A DNA stretch of 64,000 bases from JABDIY01 sp963803875 (GTDB lineage: Bacteria > Actinomycetota > Acidimicrobiia > Acidimicrobiales > SZUA-35): the NCBI GenBank assembly GCA_963803875.1, contig CAWDOA010000007.1, positions 54,817-118,816 on the forward strand. The letters run 5' to 3'. Under the pieces are notes generated by a model that saw nothing but the letters and a program-made list of their open reading frames with translations, did not search any database and was not told the origin of the DNA. Position numbers and translations under genes: made by a program. Positions 8,349 through 17,895 of the stretch are shown here, piece by piece. Within the stretch, counting starts at the first letter, position 1. The number at the start of each line of letters is the position of its first letter.

Positions 8349-8680
8349 CGTTGGTCCTCGGGATGCTGCACTGCGTTCCATTCGTTCATCGCTCGCAGGG
8401 TGAGTTGGGCCACGATTCCCACACCAACGGCACACCCGATAGCGAAGCCGATTGCCACAAGCGACGAAGCCCATCGAGGGAACCCAAGGAGATCGCTCGT
8501 TCCGAACCCGATCAGACCGCCCAATAATCCACTGATCAGGATCCCTGTGAATGCCAGCCAGCGGGCCAGCGTGGGAGGTTCGGTCTCCAGCGGCTCAGGT
8601 GCGGTGAAGTTTTCGTAAGGCAAGACATCACGCGGAACCGCTACAGGTTCGACCTGACTCTCCCTTGGGTCGCCGGTCAT
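8345..8680 (-). CDS. Small two-helix membrane protein of unknown function
   Basis: A 111-residue protein with about 40 hydrophilic Pro/Glu-rich residues, then two membrane helices rich in small residues (ISGLLGGLIGFGTSDLL and VAIGFAIGCAVGVGIVAQ). The layout recalls AtpI/AtpZ-type helical hairpins, but no ATP synthase genes are near and I cannot assign a family. It is coupled to the inositol-phosphatase gene by an ATGA overlap. Confidence 0.75.
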   Translation of the reverse strand: MTGDPRESQVEPVAVPRDVLPYENFTAPEPLETEPPTLARWLAFTGILISGLLGGLIGFGTSDLLGFPRWASSLVAIGFAIGCAVGVGIVAQLTLRAMNEWNAVQHPEDQR

Positions 8681-8710
8681 TGAGAACGGGGACGAAGTGT
8701 CAAACGCCCG

Positions 8711-9061
8711 CTACTCGTCGGCTGCTTCGGGCGCTGGTTGGGCCGGCGCAGAATTGGCTCTGATTGCAGAAGAAACCTGATTGAGGCCGACTCGACCCAT
8801 GAGCCGGAAATTGCGCTCGAGCCCCATTCCACTCAGCAGCATCAGGAGGAACCCCGAGAATGCCAGCAGAAAGTGTATTTGTAACGTGCCGAGCATGACG
8901 GCGAGTCCTGCCAGTAAGCCGACGACGGACCACCGCAGCGATGACAGAGCATGCCTGTAGACCGTTGTCTCGCCGACCTCGCGCACCAGATCGGGGTCAG
9001 TCTGGTGCAGCTGACGCTCGATCTCATCGAGAATGTTCTGCTCGTTATCTGACAGCGGCAT
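8711..9061 (-). CDS. DUF3040 family membrane protein
   Basis: The N-terminus MPLSDNEQNILDEIERQL is the DUF3040 signature. It is followed by two adjacent membrane helices (about residues 46-82) and an Ala/Pro-rich acidic tail. Function is unknown. In other actinobacteria DUF3040 genes lie close to the dcw cluster, and mraZ is about 13 kb away here. The ATG at 9061 is the only sensible start. Confidence 0.85.
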   Translation of the reverse strand: MPLSDNEQNILDEIERQLHQTDPDLVREVGETTVYRHALSSLRWSVVGLLAGLAVMLGTLQIHFLLAFSGFLLMLLSGMGLERNFRLMGRVGLNQVSSAIRANSAPAQPAPEAADE

Positions 9062-9172
9062 TGACGCTTACCTCTCCAAACCCGTAGATCCACAAGTCTC
9101 GCGCACTCTTTGCCTTTCGGCAACGCGGGGAGAACGATAACCCACCGTCGGCAATTGATGGCAAATCGAAGG

Positions 9173-9202
9173 ATTCAGTGATTCAGCATTCAGTGATTCA
9201 GC
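9173..9202. repeat. Two tandem copies of a 15-bp unit (attcagtgattcagc)
   Basis: Two perfect copies lie in the 155-bp gap between the end of tgpA and the start of the DUF3040 gene. The second copy plus the following bases can form a small CAGTG/CACTG inverted repeat, but there is no T-run, so I do not call a terminator. Confidence 0.75.
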
Positions 9203-9216
9203 ACTGAGTAGGCTTC

Positions 9217-11494
9217 TCATCGGACGGTGATCCTGACGGTTGGCTTCAGGAGACGGCGGGGATCGGCATCAAACCACCAGCGGGCCAGCGGCTTCTGTTC
9301 CTTGCGGAATGCCGCAGAGATCGTGTCGCTCGCAGATTCTGCTACGCCGGCTTCGTCGTTGCTGACCATCTCGGGTGCATATCGGGCCGTGGTCACAATG
9401 CGACCGACCTCACTGAGAGGCAAATGAGAAAAGCGTGTCTGACCTGCGAGTCTGTCGCAGAAGTTGATTCGGGTTTCGCTGGGATCGCGCAGAATCCCAT
9501 GGTGGTGTTCGAGCGATTCGGATATTTCGGCCCAGGCGGTATCGACTCGATCTGCGGTGCTTTTTGCGCGAAGTCTCCGGCGAGCCCGGCGGGTTCGCTG
9601 CAGCATTGGCAAACCGAGCGCCAGCCCGACGAAGCCGATTATGACCACGAGCCACCTCAGGCTGATCGGGAGACCACCAGCTCCGCCAGCACCGCCGGTG
9701 GGGGCACCCAATTCCGGGTCGTCCAATGGCATTGTCTGATTCGGAGTCGAACCGGGAGGCCCCTGTTCGGGCACAGTGGTTGTGGTCGAATCGAACGGAT
9801 TGTCGGGTTGGGTGGGTTCATCCTGTTGGGCTTCAACGTCGCTGTAACCCTCCGCCGCCGGCGAGCCTCGCTGCGGGGTTGGCTCGAAAGACACCCAACC
9901 GAGATCGTCGAAATACACCTCGGGCCACGCGTGGGTGTGCCGGCCGGTGATCTGGTAGGTCCCCGGTTGGCCGTCGACGGGCTGGCCCCAGGTGAATCCG
10001 ACCGCCACGCGTGAGGGGATGTTCAACGCCCGTGCCATAAGGGCGAACGTGCCGGAGAACTGTTGACAGAAGCCCACCCGTTCAGCCAGGAACTGCTCGG
10101 CAGGATCCCCTTGGCGGGCCGACAGGGCGGTGGAGTAGTCAAAGCCGCGGAAGAACTTCTCCAAGAGAATGAGCCGGTCGTAGTCGGTCGCCGCACCCTC
10201 AGTGAGCTGGCGGGCTGTCTGAGCGACAACAGGTGAGACTTCACTGGGCACCCCGAGGTAACGGCGGCGGATCGCCTCAGTCCCGTTGGTACTGGCGTTC
10301 CCCAGCTCCTCGGAGGTGTACAGAGGAACCACTGAATCGACCGAGTACTGGAGATCGCTGGCTTCACCCTCGGTCTCATCGACGATGAGTGAGCCGGTGT
10401 CGGCAATCCAGTTCACGCCGGTCTCGGAATCGATTCGGGTGGGGGCGAATGCGGCCGGTAGCCAATCTCCGCCCAGATTCTGAAGCTCGAAATCCTGGCT
10501 CACGAGTTCGGTCGTCCCGGCCCGCGGTCGCTGGCCGGGCAGCGATCCGTCTTCATCGCTGGATTCTTGGCCCTTGGCGAGCCACTGGCCGTTTTCCGTA
10601 AGTGTCGAGGCCGGCCAGTCGGTAATAGCTCGGCCGGTTGGTGGTGACCCGGAAGAGCTCGGTGTCTTTCTGGTTCACCAATCGAGAGCCGATGTTCACA
10701 AAGGGACTGATGACCACGCGGGTGGGGTCACCGCTGTTCCGCCAATCGAGCAACTCGGACTCGCCCGCCCCGGGAAGCAGGGGCCCCGCCAGCAGCCCGA
10801 GGGCGATGGTGACCGCTCCAAAACCCGCTGCGCCGGCGGCAATCCGCGACGGACCGCGCTGGCGGTCGGTGGTGAGCCACAGGTTCTGGCGCTCTCGCGC
10901 CAGCCGATTGGCGACGGTCCAGAACACGATTGCGGCGGCGAAGATCAACGTGCTGATGACTTGGTACTCGCCCGAACCAATGACCGATGAGAAGATGAAG
11001 AGTAGGCCAGCAGGTAGGACCGGTTCGAACGCCAGACGCAACCGGAGGGCCGCCCAGTCCACGATGAATGCAGCGATCCAGGCACCGGCGATGGCAGCTG
11101 CAATGAAGCCCTGAATTGCGGTGACAGGTGCGCGTTGAGCCCGGAATTGATCCAGGGTCTCGTCGCCCACCAAGCGCAGCGCCAGGCGTGTTTCTTCGGT
11201 GGGAATCACCCCAAACGACGCAGTTGCTGGCGCCAGCCAGTTCATCAGTCCCACCGCGAGAACCAGAAGTGAGATCGGCGCAGCGATCACAAGAGGCACC
11301 CGTGCATACCGGAGCACGAGCGCGAGCAGAGAGGATGCCACGCCGGCAGCGGCGATCGGCACGACATCGGCGGTGTTTTCGAAGATCCGGATGAAACCAA
11401 CCGCGGCAGCCGGTACGAGTGCGAGTGCGGCCGTCTCGGACACCACGGGCCATTGAGCGGTTCGAGAAACGGTTCGGTTGCCGCCATCGCTCAT
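9217..11494 (-). CDS. TgpA-like transglutaminase membrane protein, interrupted by a one-base frameshift
   Basis: The N-terminal part has about six membrane helices plus an extracytoplasmic stretch. The C-terminal part has the transglutaminase core with its Cys (ERVGFCQQFSGTFALMARAL), His (GRHTHAWPEVYF) and Asp (DDLGWVSFEPTP), then a Thr/Pro-rich linker, another membrane helix and a cytoplasmic DUF4129-like tail. The two parts are in different frames. Dropping one A from the four-base A run at 10592-10595 (minus-strand AAAA) restores LDTYGNGQWLAKGQE and one protein of about 758 residues, typical of TgpA. The ATG at 11494 overlaps the DUF58 stop (ATGA). Proposed role with MoxR and DUF58: envelope protein processing. 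A homopolymer indel points to sequence error. Confidence 0.85.
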
Positions 11495-12717
11495 GAGTAG
11501 CCCGCCTGGCCAACTGGTTGTTTGAGCACCTGACGCCATTCAGCAACCGGATCCGAAGTTCCATCATGTCGCACGTGGCGTCCAATGTTCTGAACCGGGT
11601 TTGGTTCGCAGGTGATCACGACGGTGGAGCGGTAGCGACGGCCGAGTCCGACCATGGCCGCTGCCAATTCGGCCTCAGGGGCACCGGTGACGACAACCAG
11701 AGTTCCACCTCTGGTTCTGTGGCTGAGATCCTGAAGAGTGGTGATGAGCGATGATCTGGTGCTCGCAGATCGTGAGCCAGGCTCTTTGGTGCTCGAGGGG
11801 TTCAGGACTGTTGTCGAGCTTGGTCGGATCGTCGCAAGGCGGTCATCGACCACGTCGAGTTCGCTCGTCGCGTGAATGTCGGTGATGACTGTGGGTTCGG
11901 TCGTGACCAGTCGCAAAGCGTCTTCTGGGTTCCAGCCGGCGACGAGTGCGCTCAGGGTCGCCGAGACAGCCCGCTCGAAACCCTCGGTGCTGTAGGCCGA
12001 GGCCCTCCGGTCGAATACCACCGTGGTTCGACCGGTGCGGGGACGCTCGTCGGTGCGAACCATCAGATCATCTGTACGGGCAGTTGCCCGCCAATTGACC
12101 CGCCGGAGCTCGTCGCCCATGACGTAGGGCCGGAGTGCATAGAACTCGTCGCCCCCTAATCGAATTCGACGATCGTGCGTGAGCTCGCCGATCTGCTCCT
12201 GGCCCACAAAACCTTTGAGAGTGTCAAACGGGAGAAGCGGAGCATGAACAAGAAGCTGAGACGCGGCCGAGGCCCTCACCGTTGAGCGTGTGAGAGCAAG
12301 CGGATCGCCGAACGAGATGTCGAGGGGCCCGACCTCCAAAAGACCGCGGCTTCGAGTGGGCAATTGGTAGGCAACGACGGAACGATCCCGGCCTTTCACG
12401 CTGGCCAGCGAGACCTGAGCTCCGCTGCTGCCGCTGACATGGTCGGTGACACGCAGGACGGGGGTAGCACGCCGCGAGCTGTTGTGAATCTCCAGATCAA
12501 TTCGCGCCGGCTGACCGGCGCGCAGCTTGGCTGGGGCGGCTCGGCGGCTGATCTCGAGGTCGAGTTGGACCGACGCCGTGTAGACGATTGCAGCCACAAT
12601 GGCGACGCCCGCCATTGCGCCCAGGAGGTACAACTCGAGCGCACCTAGCCCTCGCCCGACGACCGTGATCACCACCCCGGCGGCAAACAGCGTGGCGCAA
12701 GCGCGGGTTGGTCTCAT
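11491..12717 (-). CDS. DUF58 domain-containing protein
   Basis: A 408-residue protein with two N-terminal membrane helices (to about residue 47), a beta-rich region, and the DUF58 core with LRPYVMGDELRRVNWRATAR. The core is followed by a von Willebrand A-like region (TTVVFDRRAS) that may bind metal. DUF58 proteins occur with MoxR ATPases and TgpA proteins, exactly as here (moxR upstream, tgpA downstream, both joined by start/stop overlaps). Biochemical role is unknown; the trio is usually thought to act in assembly or maturation of envelope proteins. Confidence 0.9.
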   Translation of the reverse strand: MRPTRACATLFAAGVVITVVGRGLGALELYLLGAMAGVAIVAAIVYTASVQLDLEISRRAAPAKLRAGQPARIDLEIHNSSRRATPVLRVTDHVSGSSGAQVSLASVKGRDRSVVAYQLPTRSRGLLEVGPLDISFGDPLALTRSTVRASAASQLLVHAPLLPFDTLKGFVGQEQIGELTHDRRIRLGGDEFYALRPYVMGDELRRVNWRATARTDDLMVRTDERPRTGRTTVVFDRRASAYSTEGFERAVSATLSALVAGWNPEDALRLVTTEPTVITDIHATSELDVVDDRLATIRPSSTTVLNPSSTKEPGSRSASTRSSLITTLQDLSHRTRGGTLVVVTGAPEAELAAAMVGLGRRYRSTVVITCEPNPVQNIGRHVRHDGTSDPVAEWRQVLKQPVGQAGYS

Positions 12718-13742
12718 CAGATCCGATCGTATGGCACCGCAACCGAGTCGAGTATGTCGGCAACCACACGGTCGGCGTCTGTTCCTTGGAGCACGGCCTC
12801 GGGCCTCAGAACCAACCGATGGCTTATCACGGACCCCGCTACGGCTTTCACGTCGTCATCGGTGACAAAGGCCCTCTGCGATGCCAACGCATGAGCGCGG
12901 GCAACCTGCTGCAAACTCAGCGTGGCTCGCGGTGACATACCCAGTTCGACCGAGGGGTGGTTTCGGCTGGCCTCGGCGATATCGACGAGGTAACCCCGCA
13001 ATTCGGGTGCGATCTGAACCCTGCTCACCATGTCGATCATGGTGTTGAGGTCGTGGCTGGTTGCCACCGCCGATAGTTGTTCAACCAGATGACGGGTTTC
13101 GTGAGTCTCGAGGATTGAGAGCTCATCGCTCCTCCGGGGATAGCCGACGGAGATTCGCATGAGGAAACGATCCAGTTGGCTGTCGGGTAGGGGATAGGTG
13201 CCCTCCGACTCGATCGGGTTCTGGGTTGCCACCACCATGAACGGCTGGGGCAGCCGGTAACTGGTTCCGTCGACCGTGACCTGTTCCTCGGCCATGGCCT
13301 CTAGCAGCGCCGACTGCGTCTTTGGCGATGCCCGATTGATCTCGTCGGCCAGAACAATGTTGTTGAAGATCGGACCGGGACGGAATTCGAACTCGGCTGT
13401 GTCCCGTTTCCAGACACTGATGCCGGTGACATCAGCCGGTAGCAGGTCGGGGGTGAACTGGATTCGGCCCATCTCTGCCTCGACCGAATGCGCCATTGCC
13501 TTGGCCACGGTGGTCTTGCCCACCCCGGGAACGTCTTCCACCAGCAGATGTCCCTGGGCCAACAAACACAGCAAGCTCTGACGAACGACAACAGGTTTTC
13601 CTCGAACGATGAGCTCCATGTTGTGAGCGATCGCATCAAAAGCTGTGACGAATTGAGTCACCGACGTCGGGTCGAGCGTCGTTGAGCGCCCATTGCCCGC
13701 GGCGTCGGCTTGTCCCGTGGGGGCTGAGGATGTTGTGGTCAT
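12717..13742 (-). CDS. MoxR-family AAA+ ATPase
   Basis: The Walker A is EDVPGVGKTTVAKAMA, the Walker B LADEINRASPKTQSALLEAMAE, and sensor-1 follows as VVATQNPIESEGTYPLP; all are MoxR hallmarks. The 341-residue length is normal. MoxR proteins act as chaperone-like ATPases for partner proteins encoded beside them, here DUF58 and TgpA. It is first in the three-gene operon and is divergent from the ROK kinase, with about 120 bp between their start codons for promoters. Confidence 0.94.
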   Translation of the reverse strand: MTTTSSAPTGQADAAGNGRSTTLDPTSVTQFVTAFDAIAHNMELIVRGKPVVVRQSLLCLLAQGHLLVEDVPGVGKTTVAKAMAHSVEAEMGRIQFTPDLLPADVTGISVWKRDTAEFEFRPGPIFNNIVLADEINRASPKTQSALLEAMAEEQVTVDGTSYRLPQPFMVVATQNPIESEGTYPLPDSQLDRFLMRISVGYPRRSDELSILETHETRHLVEQLSAVATSHDLNTMIDMVSRVQIAPELRGYLVDIAEASRNHPSVELGMSPRATLSLQQVARAHALASQRAFVTDDDVKAVAGSVISHRLVLRPEAVLQGTDADRVVADILDSVAVPYDRI

Positions 13743-13862
13743 TCGTTCCTTCCCCGGTCCGCCACCGGCCGTTGACAGGGTATCGGAGAGACTACGGTCG
13801 CATTCGTGGAGGATGTACGTCGGGTCGGGTCAACAGTTTCTCGGACTCGTGGTGAACAGACG

Positions 13863-14729
13863 ATGCTCGCACTCGACATCGGTGGTACGAAGGTCACCGT
13901 CGGTGAAGTAACCACCTCGGCCAAGATCGCCCGGCAGGTAACTATGCCTACGCCGACCACCTCGAGCGGCCAAGAGCTCTTTGATGCCGTCGCGGGGCTA
14001 CTCGATGGGTTCGCGCCATTCGGGCAGTTCCTCGGGCTCGGCGTGGGCTGCGGTGGGCCGATGAGTCCAGGCGGGCGGCTGGTCTCGACCCTCAACATTC
14101 CCGCCTGGCGGGCCTTTCCTCTGCTGGAACGGCTCGAACACCACACGGGTCTGATCACCGCGATCGACAACGACGCGAAAGCTCTGGCTCTGGCCGAGGG
14201 CTGGGTCGGCTCAGCGGCCGGCGTCGACAACTACATCGCCATGGTCGTCAGTACGGGGGTGGGCGGAGGCATCGTGCTCAACGGGAAACTGTTGGAAGGG
14301 GCATCAGGGAATGCCGGCCACATCGGGCACGTGTTCGTTTGCCCTGAATCTGGTACGGCTCTGCCCGATCACGTATCGGGGCTGCTGGAGACCGAAGCCT
14401 CGGGAACCGGGATCGCAGCCCGAATTGGCTCTGCGGCGGTGACGGCTTCGACCGCAGAGATCCGTCATGTGGGCACACTCATCGGGCGTGCGGTCGGCTC
14501 GGTTGCCAACCTTCTTGATCTGCGCCTCGCCCTGGTCGCCGGATCGGTGGCGCTCGGCTATGGCGAACCGTTCTTCAGCAGCGCCCAGGCCGAGATCGAC
14601 CGGATGTGCACGCTCGACTACAGCCGCGGAACCCGCATTCAGCCGGCTGGCCTGGGCGACAGAGGCCCGCTCATCGGCGCAGCCGCGGTCGGTCTCCGCC
14701 AACTCAAACAACTGCCCCGCAACCTGTAA
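13863..14729 (+). CDS. ROK-family sugar kinase (glucokinase-like) lacking the usual zinc motif
   Basis: The phosphate-binding loop ALDIGGTKV is at the N-terminus, the catalytic Asp is in AIDNDAKALALAEGW, and GVGGGIVLNG and GNAGHIGH follow, all typical of ROK kinases. The zinc-binding CxCGxxGC that normally follows GH is replaced by a region with a single Cys (VFVCPESGTALPDH). That may change stability or specificity, so I do not name glucokinase firmly. The ATG at 13863 starts directly at the kinase fold; a GTG at 13806 would add 19 residues. Confidence 0.85.
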   Translation: MLALDIGGTKVTVGEVTTSAKIARQVTMPTPTTSSGQELFDAVAGLLDGFAPFGQFLGLGVGCGGPMSPGGRLVSTLNIPAWRAFPLLERLEHHTGLITAIDNDAKALALAEGWVGSAAGVDNYIAMVVSTGVGGGIVLNGKLLEGASGNAGHIGHVFVCPESGTALPDHVSGLLETEASGTGIAARIGSAAVTASTAEIRHVGTLIGRAVGSVANLLDLRLALVAGSVALGYGEPFFSSAQAEIDRMCTLDYSRGTRIQPAGLGDRGPLIGAAAVGLRQLKQLPRNL

Positions 14730-14769
14730 TCGCTGATCTCGAGAGACCCCGGAACAACAACCGGAATGA

Positions 14770-15996
14770 CTAGAGCTCACCGAGCGAAGTCCCCTCGTGG
14801 GCGTGCCGTGCCAGTGCTTCAACCCACACGCCAGCGAGCGTTATCGACAGCCCGGCGGCGAGGATTATCGGGCTCGGCCGTAACGCTCCCAGGACCAGAG
14901 CGATGATCGCAGCTACCGACAGCGTGATGGGAACAAGGCGACGGCCAGGATTGGTGGGCATTGTGAGAGTGATCGCTGCCAATGCTGCGGCCATCGTGGC
15001 AGTGGCACCTGCGATGAGCCAGGCAGTATTCGCCGGGGTGCGTGCGTCGCCTGCATGCTCGACCAGATTCACCATCCCCGCACCGGCCGCTGCCACGGCC
15101 AGCCAAATCGGAAGGTGACCCAGATTCCACACCCCTCGGTTGTAGGAACCGGGTCGAGGTGCTCGCCCGCCGACAAAGTCGAAGTAGTTCCACCAGAAAC
15201 CGAACCCGATGACCAAGGCGACAACGCCCGTGACGACGGTGCGAGCGTTGTGTTCGGCTTCGGACAGGCCTTCCACCACGCCCACCACCACTTCGCCCAG
15301 CACAATGATGGTGAACAGCCCAAACCGCTCGGCCATCGAATCGGTGATCCTCAGCGCATGTTCCAGCTCGGGGTTGGGCCGCAGCACCTGGGAGAGGCTG
15401 CTTGCGATCTTGATCACCACCGTCGATGCCCACAACACCAGTCTGATCTCGGGGTCGTTGACGAATGCACTCACCACGATGATGGCGATCGCTGCCATCA
15501 TTGCGGTGTTGTATTGCATGGTGGACCCGGCCATTTCGTCGGTGTCGTAGCTGCGGATCGAGTACCACTGCCATTCGATGAACGCCAACAACAATGCGTA
15601 GACGATTGCGAAGTTGCGGCCGTCGGAGACATCGTCGGCGGCATGAGCGGCGTAGACGGCCATGATGACCAACAGCGCCATCTGCACGAAGATGTAGGCC
15701 CGGCTGCGGCCGTCTTCGCGCCCGTGAAGTTCGTGATAGAAGGATCCGTTGACCCAGGCCACCCAAATGAGGCAGAAGACCACAGCGAATCGGCCGAATC
15801 CCGTCCAGCTCACATCGCCGGCGAACGTGTGAGCGATCTGGGCGATCAGCACCACGAAGACAAGGTCGTAGAAGAGTTCCAGGAAACTGACGGTCCGATC
15901 CTCGAGCACCTCGCCGTGCGCCCTCGGCGGGCCCGTGAACCAACTGCGAAGGCTGGTGATAGGGCGATCCGCAGAGTCTGACATGCTCACCATCAT
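14770..15996 (-). CDS. Low-temperature requirement A (LtrA) family membrane protein
   Basis: This is a polytopic membrane protein of about 408 residues with roughly ten to twelve helices. The N-terminal signature VSFLELFYDLVFVVLIAQIAH is characteristic of LtrA, as are MAERFGLFTIIVLGEVVVGV and FWWNYFDFVGG. Function is poorly known; the family is named for a Listeria locus needed for growth in the cold. The ATG at 15996 is preceded by GGAG at good spacing; ATGs at 15993 and 15984 are alternatives. The gene stands alone. Confidence 0.9.
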   Translation of the reverse strand: MMVSMSDSADRPITSLRSWFTGPPRAHGEVLEDRTVSFLELFYDLVFVVLIAQIAHTFAGDVSWTGFGRFAVVFCLIWVAWVNGSFYHELHGREDGRSRAYIFVQMALLVIMAVYAAHAADDVSDGRNFAIVYALLLAFIEWQWYSIRSYDTDEMAGSTMQYNTAMMAAIAIIVVSAFVNDPEIRLVLWASTVVIKIASSLSQVLRPNPELEHALRITDSMAERFGLFTIIVLGEVVVGVVEGLSEAEHNARTVVTGVVALVIGFGFWWNYFDFVGGRAPRPGSYNRGVWNLGHLPIWLAVAAAGAGMVNLVEHAGDARTPANTAWLIAGATATMAAALAAITLTMPTNPGRRLVPITLSVAAIIALVLGALRPSPIILAAGLSITLAGVWVEALARHAHEGTSLGEL

Positions 15997-16331
15997 TGCA
16001 ACTCCGGGCCGAGTTGTCTCCTTGGACTTCACCGATTCGACCCCCCCGAACGACGGATCCGGACAAGAGTCCGACAGCGTGGCGTCAGCGACCGTTCTCA
16101 CAGATCACTTAGGCTCGCTCCATGCCAGAGGTCGCGGCGGCTCGCCGACGACTGCGGCGTTGGTGCTCGTTGGCTGTGTTGAGGTTCATGGTCTTCATAA
16201 CGGCTTGCCAAACGAGAAGTTGGTCGATCTGGTTGTCTGCCATCTGTTTCGCGACGCCGACCTCGACACGACCGTTGAAGCCTGGTTCGTAGCCAGGACA
16301 CAGGGGGCCATAGGGCCTGAGTTCGATGTAG
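15997..16331. other. 335-bp stretch without a convincing gene
   Basis: This lies upstream of ltrA (minus strand) and downstream of the 80-residue gene. Short open frames on both strands lack conserved features, plausible ribosome sites and consistent codon use. One minus-strand frame contains a possible 44-residue product beginning MADNQIDQLLVWQAV, which I do not support. It probably contains the ltrA promoter. Confidence 0.5.
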
Positions 16332-16574
16332 CTACTGCTGCTTGAGCCAGTTGAGCCAGGTGGTGAGTTCATCGCCGGCGGACGCTGCCGGCGTGCCATC
16401 ACCGCCGTATGCGGTTTCCAACCGAAAGCGCATCCAGCTGGAATCCGGAACCGGGAGGAATGGACGTCGGCTCCACCACCGATCGGGGACCAACGACCGA
16501 TATGCCATGAGTGCAGTGGGCCACAGTCGCGGCTGTTTCAAGACGGCAGCAACCATGGGGCGAGTGATCTGCAC
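16332..16574 (-). CDS. Conserved-looking 80-residue protein of unknown function
   Basis: The product has a Trp/Arg-rich pattern (RPMVAAVLKQPRLWPTALMAY, PFLPVPDSSWMRFR, TAYGGDG) that I associate with small uncharacterised actinobacterial proteins of this size, though I cannot name a family. It has a GTG start and lies 22 bp downstream of the acyl-CoA dehydrogenase on the same strand, so co-transcription is likely. No signal peptide or clear membrane helix. Confidence 0.65.
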   Translation of the reverse strand: MQITRPMVAAVLKQPRLWPTALMAYRSLVPDRWWSRRPFLPVPDSSWMRFRLETAYGGDGTPAASAGDELTTWLNWLKQQ

Positions 16575-16596
16575 AGGATCAGTCTATCCCGACGAC

Positions 16597-17844
16597 CTAT
16601 TTGGGAATTTCACTCCAGGGCCCACGGTCGGCGCGAGGCTCCTTGGGCAAACCGAGCATCATCTCACCGATGATGTTCCGTTGTACCTGGGATGTGCCTG
16701 CGTAGATTGTGCCGGCGCGGGCGTTCATGAATGTTCCCAACCAGCTGCCGCTGTTGTTCGGCGCCCCGGGTGAGTCGGTGGAGAATGCAGAGGTGGGGAG
16801 CTTTCCGTCGAGGTACATGGCGTCGGCGCCCAGGATGTCCACGGCGAGTTCGGTGATAGTGCGGTGGTACTCGCTCCAGTACAACTTGAACAGAGAACCC
16901 TCCGGACCGGGATGGCTGCCCTTCAGGAAATCGGTGAGGGTGCGCATACCGAGGTAGCGCATGATCTCCACTTTCGAGTAACACCACGCCAGACGCTGAC
17001 GGATTACCGGATCCTCGTTCTTGCCATACTTTTTGGCCAGCTCGAAGAGACGATCGACTTCGGTGCGGAATGCGACCGGTGCGGTGGCGGCGGTTTCACC
17101 ACGCTCGAAACCGAGCAGTGTCATCGCCACCCCCCAGCCACCGTTCACTTCTCCCACAACGTTGTCCTTGGGGCAGCGGGCATCGGTGAAGAACACCTCA
17201 TTGAACTCGCTCTGGCCGCTGATCATCTTTATGGGGCGAACATCGACACCGGGTTGATCCATGGGGACGAGCATGAACGAGATGCCACGGTGCTTGGCGA
17301 CGTCAGCATCGGTACGGGTGAGAACGAAGATCCAGTCGGCCAGGTGGCCTGCGGATGTCCAGATCTTCTGACCGTTGATCACCCACTCGTCGCCGTCGAG
17401 CACCGCTTTGCATCCCAGGTTGCCAAGGTCTGAGCCGGCGTTCGGTTCGCTGTACCCCTGACACCAGATGTCTTCACCGCTCAGAATACGCGGGATGAAG
17501 TGTTTTTTCTGCTCCTCGGTTCCCCAGGTGAGGATGGTGTTGCCAACCATTTGAATGCTGAATGCATCATTCGGGCCGCCGGTGGGCACACCTGTCTTGG
17601 CGAACTCTTCTGCCAGGATCACCGACTCGGTAGCCGTGAGTCCGGCCCCGCCGTATTCGGTGGGCCAGTTCGGTGCGAGGTACTGGTGATCGCGCAGAGT
17701 CTCCCTCCACTCGTTCATGAACCGCAGTGCAGCGGTTTCGTCGAGTGCACCGATTCCATTCCAGTTCGATGGAAGGTGTTCGGCAAGGAAGGCCTGTACC
17801 TTCTCGCGAAAAACCTCTGCTTCGGGGGTGAACGTCGGCTGCAT
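16597..17844 (-). CDS. Acyl-CoA dehydrogenase (FadE-like)
   Basis: A 415-residue flavoprotein that oxidises acyl-CoA thioesters. Family signatures include WCQGYSEPNAGSDLGNL (substrate and FAD binding), GQKIWTSAGHLADW and the C-terminal GTFMNARAGTIYAGTSQVQRNIIGEMMLGLPKEPR. The C-terminal region resembles actinobacterial FadE proteins acting on steroid or branched acyl-CoAs, but specificity cannot be read. The ATG at 17844 lies just downstream of a 20-bp palindrome that is probably a repressor site. Confidence 0.93.
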   Translation of the reverse strand: MQPTFTPEAEVFREKVQAFLAEHLPSNWNGIGALDETAALRFMNEWRETLRDHQYLAPNWPTEYGGAGLTATESVILAEEFAKTGVPTGGPNDAFSIQMVGNTILTWGTEEQKKHFIPRILSGEDIWCQGYSEPNAGSDLGNLGCKAVLDGDEWVINGQKIWTSAGHLADWIFVLTRTDADVAKHRGISFMLVPMDQPGVDVRPIKMISGQSEFNEVFFTDARCPKDNVVGEVNGGWGVAMTLLGFERGETAATAPVAFRTEVDRLFELAKKYGKNEDPVIRQRLAWCYSKVEIMRYLGMRTLTDFLKGSHPGPEGSLFKLYWSEYHRTITELAVDILGADAMYLDGKLPTSAFSTDSPGAPNNSGSWLGTFMNARAGTIYAGTSQVQRNIIGEMMLGLPKEPRADRGPWSEIPK

Positions 17845-17853
17845 AACTCAAAT

Positions 17854-17873
17854 ACTAGACCGAGCGGTCAAGT
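17854..17873. promoter_or_regulatory. Palindromic operator, TetR-type, upstream of the acyl-CoA dehydrogenase
   Basis: ACTAGACCGAGCGGTCAAGT has the symmetric pattern ACTnGACCGnnCGGTCnAGT with perfect arms. It ends 10 bp before the start codon, where a bound repressor would block transcription. TetR regulators of lipid genes in actinobacteria often bind GACCG..CGGTC-type palindromes. No TetR gene is in the window, so the regulator is unknown. A short T-run beside it could suggest a terminator hairpin for fur, but fur is transcribed on the minus strand and ends before it. Confidence 0.6.
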
Positions 17874-17895
17874 TTTGAGAATCGGCGAACGTGGG

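Noticed and set aside
10553..10620. Two separate genes (membrane protein and transglutaminase)
   Set aside because: One-base correction in an A run joins them into a standard TgpA protein with conserved sequence across the joint.
14819..16066. Second long minus-strand frame alongside ltrA
   Set aside because: Arg/Gly/His-rich composition is that of an out-of-frame reading of the ltrA gene.
16109..16402. Small minus-strand gene beginning MADNQIDQLLVWQAV
   Set aside because: It partly overlaps the 80-residue gene in another frame and has no ribosome site or recognised motif.
17858..17876. Hairpin plus T-run as a terminator
   Set aside because: The palindrome better fits an operator. The T-run lies on the plus strand, where no gene ends, and fur transcription stops before reaching it.
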